A DNA stretch of 16,823 nucleotides from Planctomycetota bacterium (GCA_016209665.1 JACQVT010000417.1:1-16823), one strand, 5' to 3'. Numbered from the stretch's first letter, positions 7,875 through 16,151 are shown. Numbers and translations: made by a program. Notes: a model not told the origin generated them from the letters alone.

Positions 7875-8256
7875 TGACATCTTCAGGAGTCGGCACCCAG
7901 GCGAGCCGCCCTTCAAAGATGCCTTGCGTGCGACGTCCGAATCTCTCCTGGTCGTATGGCTCATCGCTGAGCAGGAACAGCTCGACCTTGAGTTCATGAT
8001 CGTGAGAAAGTAGCACGTATCGGAGGGTCATCGTCACCGTCTCGAACGAACCCTGCGGATCGAGGGTGAAGAGGGAGGTCAGGTGAGAGGCGATTCGACT
8101 GATGCCGGTGGCATCGACCTGGACCACGAAGTCCGCGTCCTGGGTAGCGCGCACGATGCCATAAAGATTGCTCGCGAGCGATCCCGTCAGCATGTACGGA
8201 ACTTGGAGTGTGTTCAGCGCTTCGATGACTGAAGCGACTTTCTCCGAGCTGGTCAA
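7708..8256 (-). CDS. Nucleotidyltransferase-fold protein (AbiEii/DUF6036-like)
   Basis: 182 residues. The reading starts with TTG at 8256, which overlaps the upstream stop (TTGA, 8253-8256) and has GGAG about eight bases before it. The N-terminal part has the polymerase-beta-type nucleotidyltransferase pattern: YMLTGSLASNLYG (21-33, with GS-x-AS), RATQDADFVV with Asp40 and Asp42, then KVELFLL (90-96) where Glu92 sits at the usual third acidic position. A DVIIGKLRW segment (126-134) and a charged helical C-terminus follow. Such proteins often transfer nucleotides to RNA or protein and appear as toxins in toxin-antitoxin or abortive-infection pairs. That role is inferred from the fold and the small coupled gene. 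Its 3' end overlaps the retropepsin frame on the other strand. Confidence 0.75.
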   Translation of the reverse strand: MTSSEKVASVIEALNTLQVPYMLTGSLASNLYGIVRATQDADFVVQVDATGISRIASHLTSLFTLDPQGSFETVTMTLRYVLLSHDHELKVELFLLSDEPYDQERFGRRTQGIFEGRLAWVPTPEDVIIGKLRWRRRKDLEDVRHVLSVQADRLDETYLHHWCDRHGTRNLLETIRREASGA

Positions 8257-8483
8257 GGCTCGTTCTCCAACCGGCGGGCCAGTTCGAGTCTTTCCAGAAG
8301 AATGCGGTGGACTGTCTGATCGTCCGCTTCCGGATGCTCAAGACGAATTCCCGCGACCATCAAGGCCCGCACACGATCGAAGAGTTCCAGTCCGAGAGCC
8401 AGCTTCCGCTCGGGCGGGATCTGGCGGGCCTGGATGACCTCCTCCTGATAAAGGTCATCCGCGGACAACTGTGGAACTGGCAT
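8253..8483 (-). CDS. Small partner of the nucleotidyltransferase-like gene
   Basis: 76 residues, no named domain recognised. The ATG at 8483 has a strong GGAGG seven bases upstream and a perfect TATAAT beyond it, so the gene is likely expressed. The sequence looks mostly helical and charged; the central ELFDRVRALMVAGIR and the C-terminal HRILLERLELARRLE look amphipathic. Its stop overlaps the start of the next gene by four bases. The small-first, coupled order fits an antitoxin or accessory subunit, but nothing in the sequence proves it. Confidence 0.7.
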   Translation of the reverse strand: MPVPQLSADDLYQEEVIQARQIPPERKLALGLELFDRVRALMVAGIRLEHPEADDQTVHRILLERLELARRLENEP

Positions 8484-8503
8484 GACGGAACCTCCGTTCC
8501 CTG

Positions 8504-8509
8504 ATTATA
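8504..8509 (-). promoter_or_regulatory. Perfect -10 box for the nucleotidyltransferase module
   Basis: TATAAT on the minus strand, with a predicted start about 15 bases before the ATG at 8483. The hexamer 17 bases upstream (TTTTTG) is a weak -35; it lies within the T-rich tail of the gap terminator. Confidence 0.55.
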
Positions 8510-8527
8510 CGACATTGCCCTGGTGGC

Positions 8528-8564
8528 AAAAAGAAAAGCCCAGGGCAGGCTCGCCCTGGGCTTT
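8528..8564 (-). terminator. Rho-independent terminator of gap
   Basis: AAAGCCCAGGGC (8535-8546) and GCCCTGGGCTTT (8553-8564) form a perfect 12-bp stem with a 6-base loop. It lies 26 bases past the gap stop and is followed on the minus strand by a T tract broken by one C (8537 to 8528). This is the clearest terminator in the window. Confidence 0.9.
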
Positions 8565-8590
8565 CAAGCGGATCGTATCTTCGAGGGCCC

Positions 8591-9634
<1,044 letters not shown>

Positions 9635-9692
9635 CTACCCCACCCCCGGACGGCGAGGGCGCACCATCCCTCGCAAGGGGCGTCAACCCAAC

Positions 9693-9721
9693 AAGATAGA
9701 GCCGGCGCCCGCCGCGGTCAA
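9693..9721 (-). promoter_or_regulatory. Candidate promoter of gap
   Basis: TTGACC (9716-9721) and TATCTT (9693-9698) are separated by 17 bases on the minus strand, with 5/6 and 4/6 matches. The leader would be about 80 bases. The rest of the 9608-9899 spacer shows no gene. Confidence 0.5.
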
Positions 9722-9899
9722 GCTGTTCGGGCGAGCCTCAAGCAACAGACGCACCGAAGCGCGAGCTGCCGATGGCGTCCTCTCGTCGTAAAATGATACG
9801 GCGAGGGAGTTTGCACACGGGGTGAGGCCGTTTGGTTCAGGCACCGGAGGGGCATCTCAGTCTGGCTGCCAGGAGCCTTTAGGAGTATACTGGTTGACG

Positions 9900-10346
9900 A
9901 TGAGGTTGTATCTCGACGTTTGTTGCCTGAACCGACCCTTCGACGACCAGTCGCAGGAACGCATACGTATCGAGAGTGAGGCCGTGGAGTTCATCCTTGA
10001 ATCGTTCGAGCGAGGTGTCCACCATTGGGTATCGAGTACAGCCGTTGAGGAAGAAGTGAGCAGGAATCCCGATATCGACCAACGGGTAAGGGTGGAGGCC
10101 CTGCTCAAGCTGGCCGATGAGCGATTGCTGTTGGGTGATTCCGTCCTGGAGAAAGCCCGGTCGTATCGGGGGCAGGGAATTCGCCGGTTCGACGCTTTGC
10201 ACGTCGCCTTGGCTGAATGTCATGGTTGTGAACTTCTCCTCACCGTCGATGACGATCTGATACGTAAGACACGTTCGTTGACTCCGCCGTTGCGGGTCCG
10301 TGTCGAGAATCCTGCTCGGTGGCTGTTGGAGTCCGGTGCAACATGA
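9900..10346 (+). CDS. PIN-domain protein (VapC-like putative toxin)
   Basis: 148 residues from the ATG at 9900 (MRLYLDVCCLNRPFDD). PIN domains are metal-dependent ribonucleases, often toxins that cut tRNA or rRNA. The acidic residues expected of the active site are present: Asp6, Glu50 or Glu51 in AVEEEV, Asp98 in RRFDALHVALAE, and Asp117/Asp118 in LLTVDDDLI. The start is uncertain: AGGAG at 9881-9885 is 14 bases from the ATG but eight from an in-frame TTG at 9894, which would add two residues. A TATACT box at 9886-9891 instead suggests a nearly leaderless transcript. An open frame reaches back to 9822 without support. The stop overlaps the next gene by ATGA. The toxin-first order is less usual than antitoxin-first. 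Confidence 0.85.
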   Translation: MRLYLDVCCLNRPFDDQSQERIRIESEAVEFILESFERGVHHWVSSTAVEEEVSRNPDIDQRVRVEALLKLADERLLLGDSVLEKARSYRGQGIRRFDALHVALAECHGCELLLTVDDDLIRKTRSLTPPLRVRVENPARWLLESGAT

Positions 10347-10564
10347 ACATCAAGACAAATGCCAAGGTCATGACTCTGCCGGAAGTGCGGCGGGAAGGCT
10401 TTCAAGCATTGCTCGACCGTCTCGGACCGGCCGACACCATTCGTTTCCTCCAGCAATACGATGCCGGGCGTGGCGACTATACTCGGGACCGACACATCTG
10501 GTTGGATCCCGTGGAGGATGAGGAAATCATCGCAGCGATTGAGCAACGGCAGCAGCGGACTTGA
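10343..10564 (+). CDS. Putative antitoxin paired with the PIN gene
   Basis: 73 residues, starting at an ATG that overlaps the PIN stop (ATGA, 10343-10346). The sequence begins MNIKTNAKVMTLPEVRREGF, followed by QALLDRLGPADTIRFLQQYD and a GDYTRDRHIWL segment. The pattern 'R-x-G-F-x-A-L-x-x-x-L-G-P-x-x-x-I-R-F-L' is familiar to me from small proteins next to PIN-domain genes, though I cannot assign a Pfam name. The role as antitoxin follows from size, coupling and partner. A longer frame from 10319 would overlap the PIN gene more and has no ribosome site. Confidence 0.75.
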   Translation: MNIKTNAKVMTLPEVRREGFQALLDRLGPADTIRFLQQYDAGRGDYTRDRHIWLDPVEDEEIIAAIEQRQQRT

Positions 10565-10683
10565 TCGGAGTGCACGACGCGGGCTCCCACCGGGTCGAGG
10601 TGTAAGCTTCTGGGACGAGATCGCTACCCGAGCGCTTCGGTCACCGGTATCGGACCAAGCGTCCTCTCCAGGACACGTTAGGT

Positions 10684-11841
10684 TTAGACGCCGGCCGATG
10701 CGGCCAGGCGGTTCTCCAGTTCTCGGCCGGGCAGGCAGCGGGAGATGTCGTGCGCCGTCTGTCCGCGCAGGATGAGGTCGGCGACGATGCGGGCGGTCAG
10801 CGGAGTAAGGGTCAGCCCGCTGCGGAAGTGTCCGGTGGCCGCCATCAGGCCCGTCAAACCGGGCACGGCACCGATGTAAGGACGGCCGTCCGGTGTGCCC
10901 GGCCGCAACCCCGCCCAGGTTTGCACCAGCACCGCCGGAGCCAAGCCCGGCACGAGTCGCGTCGCGAGGCCCAGCAGTCCGCCGATGCCGCCGGCGGTGA
11001 CGGACTTGTCGAAACCGGCCTCAGGCTCCTGGGTGGCGCCGACGACGACATGGCCGTCGCGCCGGGGTACCAGGTACGTCCGTCCCCGCTCGATGACGTG
11101 TTGGAGGACGACGGTCGGCATCTTCAACAGCGCGATCTGCCCTCGGACCGGCAGCACCGGCATGACCTTGGCCAGCCGTTCGTCCAGCAGCGACGACCAG
11201 CAGCCGGCGGCCAGGATCACCTGGGCGGCGCTGCGCAGGCCCTGCGGTGTCTGGACGCCGGTGACCCGATCGTTCTGAATCCGAAGGCGCTCGACGCCGC
11301 AGTTCTCGACGATCTCCACCCCGCCGCGACGACAAGCGGCGCAAAGCCCCTGCAACAGCCGCGGGTTGCGGACTTGGCCGGTCATGGGGCAACACTTGGC
11401 CCCGAGCAGATCGTGAGTGAGCGCCGGCTCTGAGGCCTGGGTCTGTTGGGGCGTCAACAGTTCCAGCACCTTTCGGCCGTAGTCCTGCTCGAATGCGGCG
11501 GCGACCTTCACCTCGCTGCGGGCCATGCGGTAGTGTTGGTCCTCGAGCAGCACTTCCAGGCTGCCGCAGCGAATGTATTCGGGATCGATTCCCGTGCGCT
11601 CACGGAGATCGGCGGCGAACGATTCGTACAGCCGCACGCTCTCGCGCTGCATCTGCACCAGCGGGTCGCGGCGGTGCCAACTGCCCGACTGGACGATGCC
11701 CGCCCCGGCCCAGGAGGCCTCGCGGCCGCAGTTTCCGCGCTCCAGCAGGGTCACCGAGACCCCCTGCCGGGCCAGTGCATCGGCGATGGCCAGACCGATG
11801 ACGCCGCCGCCAATCACGATCACATCGGGATTTTGACTCAT
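10684..11841 (-). CDS. thiO: Glycine oxidase ThiO (FAD-dependent)
   Basis: Oxidises glycine to the imine used for the thiazole ring of thiamine in aerobic-type ThiO pathways. 385 residues, normal for the DAO family. The FAD-binding start DVIVIGGGVIGLAIADALARQG has GGGVIG at 11-16 and an acidic strand end (LLERG). Further landmarks are GREASWAGAGIV, a VRGQI strand after the substrate domain, GATQEPEAGFD, TWAGLRPGTPDGRPYIG and ATGHFRSGLTLTPLTA at the C-terminus. The ATG at 11841 is chosen because AGGG sits five bases upstream; an adjacent ATG at 11844 is the alternative. No thiG, thiS or thiC is nearby, so thiO stands alone and a role as a generic amine oxidase cannot be excluded. Confidence 0.9.
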   Translation of the reverse strand: MSQNPDVIVIGGGVIGLAIADALARQGVSVTLLERGNCGREASWAGAGIVQSGSWHRRDPLVQMQRESVRLYESFAADLRERTGIDPEYIRCGSLEVLLEDQHYRMARSEVKVAAAFEQDYGRKVLELLTPQQTQASEPALTHDLLGAKCCPMTGQVRNPRLLQGLCAACRRGGVEIVENCGVERLRIQNDRVTGVQTPQGLRSAAQVILAAGCWSSLLDERLAKVMPVLPVRGQIALLKMPTVVLQHVIERGRTYLVPRRDGHVVVGATQEPEAGFDKSVTAGGIGGLLGLATRLVPGLAPAVLVQTWAGLRPGTPDGRPYIGAVPGLTGLMAATGHFRSGLTLTPLTARIVADLILRGQTAHDISRCLPGRELENRLAASAGV

Positions 11842-11894
11842 CATGGCCCTACGATGTTCGGACGATTGGAGCACGCACCGATGACGCCGCCGGC

Positions 11895-11900
11895 ATTATA
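11895..11900 (-). promoter_or_regulatory. -10 box of thiO (overlaps a possible plus-strand -10)
   Basis: A perfect TATAAT on the minus strand lies about 50 bases before the thiO start; the -35 region is poor. The same A+T island read on the plus strand gives TATAAC (11897-11902), a possible -10 for the diverging phosphoesterase. Confidence 0.45.
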
Positions 11901-11949
11901 ACCCCAAGGCCGCCGCCTGCGTAAGATGGGGGGTCGAGGATTCAATCAA

Positions 11950-13470
11950 ATGTTGAGAACCCTGGCCCTGCTCGTCCGAGCCGTGCTGGCCGCCTCCTGC
12001 GTCGGCCTTGCCGGCGGGAGTTCGTGCCAACCGGACAACGCTCCGGTGCTCCCGGAGGGCGACCGTGCCCTCCCGGACGAGGCGGGCTTGGTCCTGGTTG
12101 CCCGGATTGTCCATATTACCGATACCCACATGGTGGACGAGGAATCGCCCGCCCGGTTCGCCGGGGCTCACGATCTGGTCACTGCGGCGTATCGACCCTG
12201 GGAAAACTCCTCGCCGCAAATCCTCGACGGCATCGTGCGGACCGTCAATCGCGTTCACGCGTCGGGCCGGCTGGTCGATTTTCTGGTCCACACCGGCGAC
12301 GGCTGCGACAACGTCCAGGGCAACGAGCTGACGTGGCTCATAACGGTGATGGACGGTGGGGCCGTCAACCCGCTCTCGGGGCCGGACGATCGGCCGCCGG
12401 AAACTCGTCCCGAGCCGCCGCTCGATCCACACGCGGCGTTCCAGGCCCAGGGGCTCTACCAACAGGGCCTCTCAGGTGATCTGCCCTCGATCCCCTGGTA
12501 TGCCGTCATGGGCAACCACGATACCTATGCGATTGGCGTGTTTCCCATCGTCACACTGCTGGATGGCCGGCGGGCCGGGCTGCTGCCGCTGCGTTCGCGG
12601 CCGGGGGTACTGCTGCCTCGGGTGCTCGATCCGCTCAGCCCGTGGGCACACGGGCGGATCACGCCGGCGATGCCGGGTCCGCCGGAGCTGTTCGAGCTGC
12701 CGGTGTACGTGCCCGTCGTGCCGGAGCGGGCGTATTTCGATCGGAGCCGATACATCCAGGCGTGCTGGACGAGCCGGACCGGTCCGCCCGGGCACGGGTT
12801 TGCCTCGCCCGACGGTCCGCCCTATTACAGCGTGTCGCCAAAGCCCGGCGTGCGGCTGATCGCTCTGTATATGTCCGAGCAGCCCCGGCCGGTGGCGGCC
12901 ATTCCCAACCACGAGGGGTGCATCTCGGTCGAGCAGCTCGACTGGCTGCGGGGTGAACTGGAGGCGGCTGCCGTGCGGGACGAGCTGGTGATCGTGGCCT
13001 CGCACCATCCCAGCAGCTCGATCGAGGCCGCCTACGGCTCGGCGGCCAGCCCCGATTCCTTCCGAGAGCTGCTGAACTCGTATCCGAACGTCATCCTGCA
13101 TCTGGCCGGGCACAGGCACCGCAACCACGTCACCGACCGGGGCGGATACCTCGAGATCGAGACGTGCAGCACGATCGACTGGCCGCAGGAGGGCCGCATC
13201 GTCGAGGTCTGGCGCAGCGATGCGGACGGGTCGATCTTTATCGCCTACGAGATGTTCTCGCACGTGGACGATCGCTGGCCGCCGCTGGGCGACGACCCGC
13301 TCCGCGGCCTCCGCGAGCAGGCGCTGGATCTGGCCCGCCACGACGCCGCTGCTCCGGCCCGCGTGGCGAACGATGCGACCGAGCCGATCCCGCCGCCGGC
13401 CGAGCGCGTTGGCGCCGCCGGCGACCGCCAAGGCTTCGTTCAACTGCGGACCGAACTGCATGGGCCATAG
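11950..13470 (+). CDS. Secreted calcineurin-like metallophosphoesterase
   Basis: 506 residues from the ATG at 11950, which has GAGG about ten bases upstream; the frame opens at 11926 without a ribosome site. The N-terminus (MLRTLALLVRAVLAASCVG) is a signal peptide, possibly a lipoprotein one with Cys17. The five metal-binding blocks of the family are all present in order: Asp58/His60 in ITDTH, Asp117 in HTGDGCDN, Asn189-His190-Asp191 in GNHD, His352-His353 in ASHH, and His388/His390 in GHRHRN. A large insert (about 200-300) between GNHD and the fourth block is seen in exported family members. The substrate (phosphomonoester, diester or nucleotide) is not deducible. The last ~75 codons lie antisense to the next gene's distal end; the protein still reads coherently there. 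Confidence 0.9.
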   Translation: MLRTLALLVRAVLAASCVGLAGGSSCQPDNAPVLPEGDRALPDEAGLVLVARIVHITDTHMVDEESPARFAGAHDLVTAAYRPWENSSPQILDGIVRTVNRVHASGRLVDFLVHTGDGCDNVQGNELTWLITVMDGGAVNPLSGPDDRPPETRPEPPLDPHAAFQAQGLYQQGLSGDLPSIPWYAVMGNHDTYAIGVFPIVTLLDGRRAGLLPLRSRPGVLLPRVLDPLSPWAHGRITPAMPGPPELFELPVYVPVVPERAYFDRSRYIQACWTSRTGPPGHGFASPDGPPYYSVSPKPGVRLIALYMSEQPRPVAAIPNHEGCISVEQLDWLRGELEAAAVRDELVIVASHHPSSSIEAAYGSAASPDSFRELLNSYPNVILHLAGHRHRNHVTDRGGYLEIETCSTIDWPQEGRIVEVWRSDADGSIFIAYEMFSHVDDRWPPLGDDPLRGLREQALDLARHDAAAPARVANDATEPIPPPAERVGAAGDRQGFVQLRTELHGP

Positions 13471-14467
13471 CCGTCCGGCCCAGGTGGGCCAGGCTCACGC
13501 GGCCGTCGATCGGCAGCGCCGCCAACACCGCGTCGGCCACCCGCGACGGGAGCCAGGCGGCCAGGGCGTTGCGCAGGATCGTCCGCGGTTGTCGGGCGAC
13601 CAGATCGAGCAGCCGGCGCTCGGCTGAGTTGAGATCGTCGCCGGCGAGCAGGTTGGCAGTGACGGTCGGCGACTGGCCGTTCAGTCGGGCCCGCAGCCAA
13701 TGGCGCGAAGTATTCAGCACTGCCGGGCCGCTGACGCCGAAGTGTGTCCACAGCATCGCCCCTCTGATGCGGACGGGCTTGGTCCCATCGGCGGCGACGG
13801 TCAGTTCAACGTCGTGCGAGATGCCGGACAAATCGGCGTGGAACGTCCCGTCGAGCACCAGCGGCACCAGCGCGGGCGTGGTGGGCACGATTGAATGGCC
13901 CAGACGGCGGGCCATCTCGTAGCCGACCCCGTCGCTGCCGGTCTTGGGTAGCGACACGCCTCCGCTGGCCAGGACGACGCGGGCGGCGCGGATGGGTCCG
14001 CCGCTGGTGTCCATGCGGAAACCGCCCTCGTCAAGGTGCTCGATATGTGTCACTCGATATCCAGCGAGCAGACTCGCCCCGCTGCGTCGGGTCTCCGCGA
14101 GCAGGGCGTCCAGCACGGTGCGGGCCCGGTGGGTGTCGGGGAACAGTTTGCCGTGTTCCTCCTCGTGCAGGTTGACGCCCATCTCGGCGAACCAGGCGAC
14201 CGTTTGCTCGACGGGCAGGGCGGCGAGCACCTTGCGGATGGCGTGACGGCTGCCGCCGCAGAAATCCGTCGGCGTGACTCTGCGGTTGGTGACATTGCAT
14301 CGGCCGCCGCCGGCGATGAGGATCTTGGCCCCGGGCCTGGCAGCGCCATCCAGCAGCAGCACGCGGCGGCCGGGCAGCTTCCGGGCGGCGAAGATCGCCG
14401 TCGCCAGGCCCGCCGCCCCGGCCCCAACGATGGCCACGTCCGCCGATCTGTCCGCCGTGGATGACAT
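13238..14467 (-). CDS. HI0933/YhiN-family flavoprotein with replaced C-terminus
   Basis: FAD/NAD(P)-binding oxidoreductase of the HI0933 (YhiN, 'aminoacetone oxidase') family. From the ATG at 14467 it begins DVAIVGAGAAGLATAIFAARK (GAGAAG 15-20) and has the family hallmark GAKILIAGGGRCNVTN (46-61), followed by VVLASGGVSLPKTGSDGVGYEMA and HFGVSGPAVL. Similarity fades at about residue 330, near 13470. The conserved end expected there (AEVTxGGVxL, TMESR, GLYxxGExLDVDG, GGFNxQxA) is absent. The last ~75 residues are Arg/Ala/Gly-rich and antisense to the phosphoesterase. Overall length (409) looks normal only because of this read-through. It is probably non-functional. A GTG at 14518 would lengthen the N-terminus by 17 residues. 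Confidence 0.8.
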   Translation of the reverse strand: MSSTADRSADVAIVGAGAAGLATAIFAARKLPGRRVLLLDGAARPGAKILIAGGGRCNVTNRRVTPTDFCGGSRHAIRKVLAALPVEQTVAWFAEMGVNLHEEEHGKLFPDTHRARTVLDALLAETRRSGASLLAGYRVTHIEHLDEGGFRMDTSGGPIRAARVVLASGGVSLPKTGSDGVGYEMARRLGHSIVPTTPALVPLVLDGTFHADLSGISHDVELTVAADGTKPVRIRGAMLWTHFGVSGPAVLNTSRHWLRARLNGQSPTVTANLLAGDDLNSAERRLLDLVARQPRTILRNALAAWLPSRVADAVLAALPIDGRVSLAHLGRTAMAHAVRSAVERSLGGRRRRQRARPAAGSARSHRSPRGPEQRRRGGPDPAPARGGRGAGRRPAAASDRPRARTSRRR

Positions 14468-14530
14468 GAGTCGCTTGAGGGCGGCGTCAACAAGTTGACG
14501 CGGTCCTTCACGGTGCACGGCTGCTTGCTC

Positions 14531-14998
14531 TCACGGGTGTTGCGGTGCCCAGTCCACCTCGTAGACCACGTGGCCGCTGGGTCGCATGCCCAGATCGCGG
14601 TAGGCGGCCATCGCCCGTTCGTTGGCCTGCTCGACGTACAGCCGGATGCCGCGGACGCCGGGCGTGGCTTGGGCGAGTTGCTCGACGTGGCGGTACAGGG
14701 CCCGGAACACGCCGTGCCGCCGCCAGTCGGGCCGGACGTACACGCTCTGAATCCACCAGCACAGGCCGTTGCGCCAGTCGCTCCACTCGTAGGTGATCAT
14801 CAACTGACCGACGAGCTGTCCGTCCGCCTCGGCCACCATGTACCGGCCCAGTTCCGGCCGGCCGAGCAGCGTCCGCACGCCCGCCGCCGCCGTGGCCGGG
14901 TCGAGCCGGAGCCGCTCGGTCTCCATCGCGATGGCCGTGTTGAAGCCGGCGATCGTAGCCGCGTCCTCAGGCGTACCTTCACGTATCTGCAAATCCAT
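14531..14998 (-). CDS. GNAT-family N-acetyltransferase
   Basis: 155 residues, a complete single GNAT domain that moves an acetyl group from acetyl-CoA to an unknown amine. It shows the N-terminal IREGTPEDAATIAGFN, a central GQLMITYEWSDWRNG strand, the acetyl-CoA pyrophosphate loop VYVRPDWRRHGVFRALY (RRHGVF) and the C-terminal LYVEQANERAMAAYRDLGM helix-turn typical of the family. The ATG at 14998 is preceded by AGAGAGGT at seven bases. The flavoprotein gene lies just downstream on the same strand (13 bases to its possible GTG start), so the two may share a transcript. Confidence 0.93.
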   Translation of the reverse strand: MDLQIREGTPEDAATIAGFNTAIAMETERLRLDPATAAAGVRTLLGRPELGRYMVAEADGQLVGQLMITYEWSDWRNGLCWWIQSVYVRPDWRRHGVFRALYRHVEQLAQATPGVRGIRLYVEQANERAMAAYRDLGMRPSGHVVYEVDWAPQHP

Positions 14999-15036
14999 GC
15001 TGTGACCTCTCTCAATGATCCGAGACCACGGACACC

Positions 15037-15042
15037 AGTATA
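15037..15042 (-). promoter_or_regulatory. -10 box for the GNAT gene
   Basis: TATACT on the minus strand, about 40 bases before the ATG at 14998. The hexamer 17 bases upstream (CTGATC) is a weak -35. Confidence 0.4.
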
Positions 15043-15263
15043 ACGGACTGCGGGGTGTCGATCAGGCGAGCGGCTGGGGGTTGGGCGATGCTTCCAGTCA
15101 GACGCACGGTCTTCGCCCTACCGGGCGATGATCGGAAACCACCCTTCGCTCGTTACCCGAACGAACTGCCAGACCCACGCCTGTCTCCACGCAGGGAGCC
15201 TGGAGCACGTGTCGGCGTCGGGATATGATTGGACGTCGTGGCCGTGGTTGGCGGGCGGATAAC
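15043..15263. other. Spacer upstream of queC, no gene seen
   Basis: Divergent spacer between the GNAT and queC genes. It contains a small hairpin (TCGCCC/GGGCGA, 15113-15128). I see no preQ1-riboswitch-like core and no convincing open frame; the minus-strand frames here are compositionally biased and have no domain. Confidence 0.5.
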
Positions 15264-16028
15264 ATGGCACAAGGTAGGAGCCCATCCCAAAACGCTGAAA
15301 TCGGACCGGCTGGAAGCCGGTCCCACACGGGTTTTGGCACAGGCTCCAAACGAGCGGTGGTGCTGCTGAGCGGCGGGCTCGACTCAACGACGACGCTGGC
15401 GATCGCCGTGGACGAGGGCTATGAGCCCCACGCAATGACGTTTCGCTACGGCCAGCGGCACGCGGCCGAGATCGAGGCCGCCCGGCGGATCGCCCGGCGG
15501 TTCCGCGTGGTCCGCCACCAGGTCGTGGACATCGACCTGCGGGCGTTCGGGGGTTCGGCCCTGACCGGCGACGAGGAGGTGCCTCGCGACCGCTCGGTCG
15601 ACGACATGTCGCGGGGCATCCCGATCTCCTACGTGCCCGGCCGCAACACGATCTTCCTGTCGTTCGCCATGGCCTGGGCCGAAGTGCTGGGGATCGACGA
15701 TATTTTCATCGGCGTCAACGCGATCGACTACAGCGGCTACCCGGACTGTCGGCCTGAATACATCGAGGCATTCGAGCGGATGGCCCGGCTGGCCACGCGG
15801 GCGGGCGTCGAGCAGGATCGCCGGCTGACGATCCACGCGCCGCTGATCCGCATGACCAAAGCGGAGATCATCCGCCGCGGCGTGCAGCTTGGCGTGGACT
15901 ATTCGCTGACCATGAGCTGCTATGATCCTTCGGCCGACGGCCGGGCCTGCGGCCGGTGCGACGCCTGCCTGCTGCGGCTCAAGGGCTTCCGCGAGGCAGG
16001 GGTCGTCGATCCGATCCGGTATCGGTGA
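15264..16028 (+). CDS. queC: 7-cyano-7-deazaguanine synthase QueC
   Basis: ATP-dependent conversion of 7-carboxy-7-deazaguanine to preQ0, for queuosine or deazaguanine DNA modification. The PP-loop SGGLDSTT is at 36-43, [14 protein letters not shown] and [17 protein letters not shown] follow, and the zinc site uses Cys219, Cys229, Cys232 and Cys235 (CGRCDAC). From the ATG at 15264 the protein has 254 residues with about 28 extra before the conserved [14 protein letters not shown]. Those extra codons coincide with a palindromic element, and no closer ATG exists. A GTG at 15357 would cut into the conserved strand and has no ribosome site. The true start is therefore uncertain. queE and queD follow on the same strand. 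Confidence 0.95.
   Translation: MAQGRSPSQNAEIGPAGSRSHTGFGTGSKRAVVLLSGGLDSTTTLAIAVDEGYEPHAMTFRYGQRHAAEIEAARRIARRFRVVRHQVVDIDLRAFGGSALTGDEEVPRDRSVDDMSRGIPISYVPGRNTIFLSFAMAWAEVLGIDDIFIGVNAIDYSGYPDCRPEYIEAFERMARLATRAGVEQDRRLTIHAPLIRMTKAEIIRRGVQLGVDYSLTMSCYDPSADGRACGRCDACLLRLKGFREAGVVDPIRYR
15277..15347 (+). repeat. Concentric palindromic element at the 5' end of queC
   Basis: Three pairs of inverted arms share one centre near 15312: GGAGCC/GGCTCC (15277-15282, 15342-15347), CCAAAAC/GTTTTGG (15287-15293, 15331-15337) and GACCGGCT/AGCCGGTC (15304-15311, 15315-15322). The RNA or DNA could fold into a long interrupted hairpin with 21 pairs and a GGA loop. It lies in the extra N-terminal codons of queC. 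It resembles a dispersed palindromic repeat; only one copy is in the window. Confidence 0.75.
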
Positions 16029-16041
16029 CGGGAACGGAAAC

Positions 16042-16127
16042 GAGCCGCGGGGTTTATCCCCGGCCATTCGAACGTGCGCGACGTTGCCTTGGACGCGGGC
16101 AATGTGCGGGGATAAACCCCGCGGCTC
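16042..16127. repeat. Perfect 21-bp inverted repeat between queC and queE
   Basis: Arms at 16042-16062 and 16107-16127 are exact reverse complements, separated by 44 bases. Each arm also contains its own small palindrome (CGGGGTTTATCCCCG in the left arm), so it can form one large or two small hairpins. This fits a REP/BIME- or MITE-like element; no transposase is present. It starts 13 bases after the queC stop. Confidence 0.9.
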
Positions 16128-16151
16128 ATCAGTGGTTTCGAGTTCACGACG

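Noticed and set aside
7759..8013. 84-codon plus-strand open frame after the retropepsin gene
   Set aside because: Antisense to the nucleotidyltransferase-like gene, which has motifs and a coupled partner.
10750..11433. 227-codon plus-strand open frame over thiO
   Set aside because: Antisense of a complete ThiO with no recognisable domain.
12472..13461. 329-codon minus-strand open frame over the phosphoesterase
   Set aside because: Arg/Pro-rich shadow; the plus strand carries all five phosphoesterase metal-binding blocks. It also does not supply the missing flavoprotein C-terminus.
15043..15360. Possible preQ1 riboswitch before queC
   Set aside because: No pseudoknot-like core or A-rich tail typical of known preQ1 classes was seen; the structure present is a symmetric palindrome.
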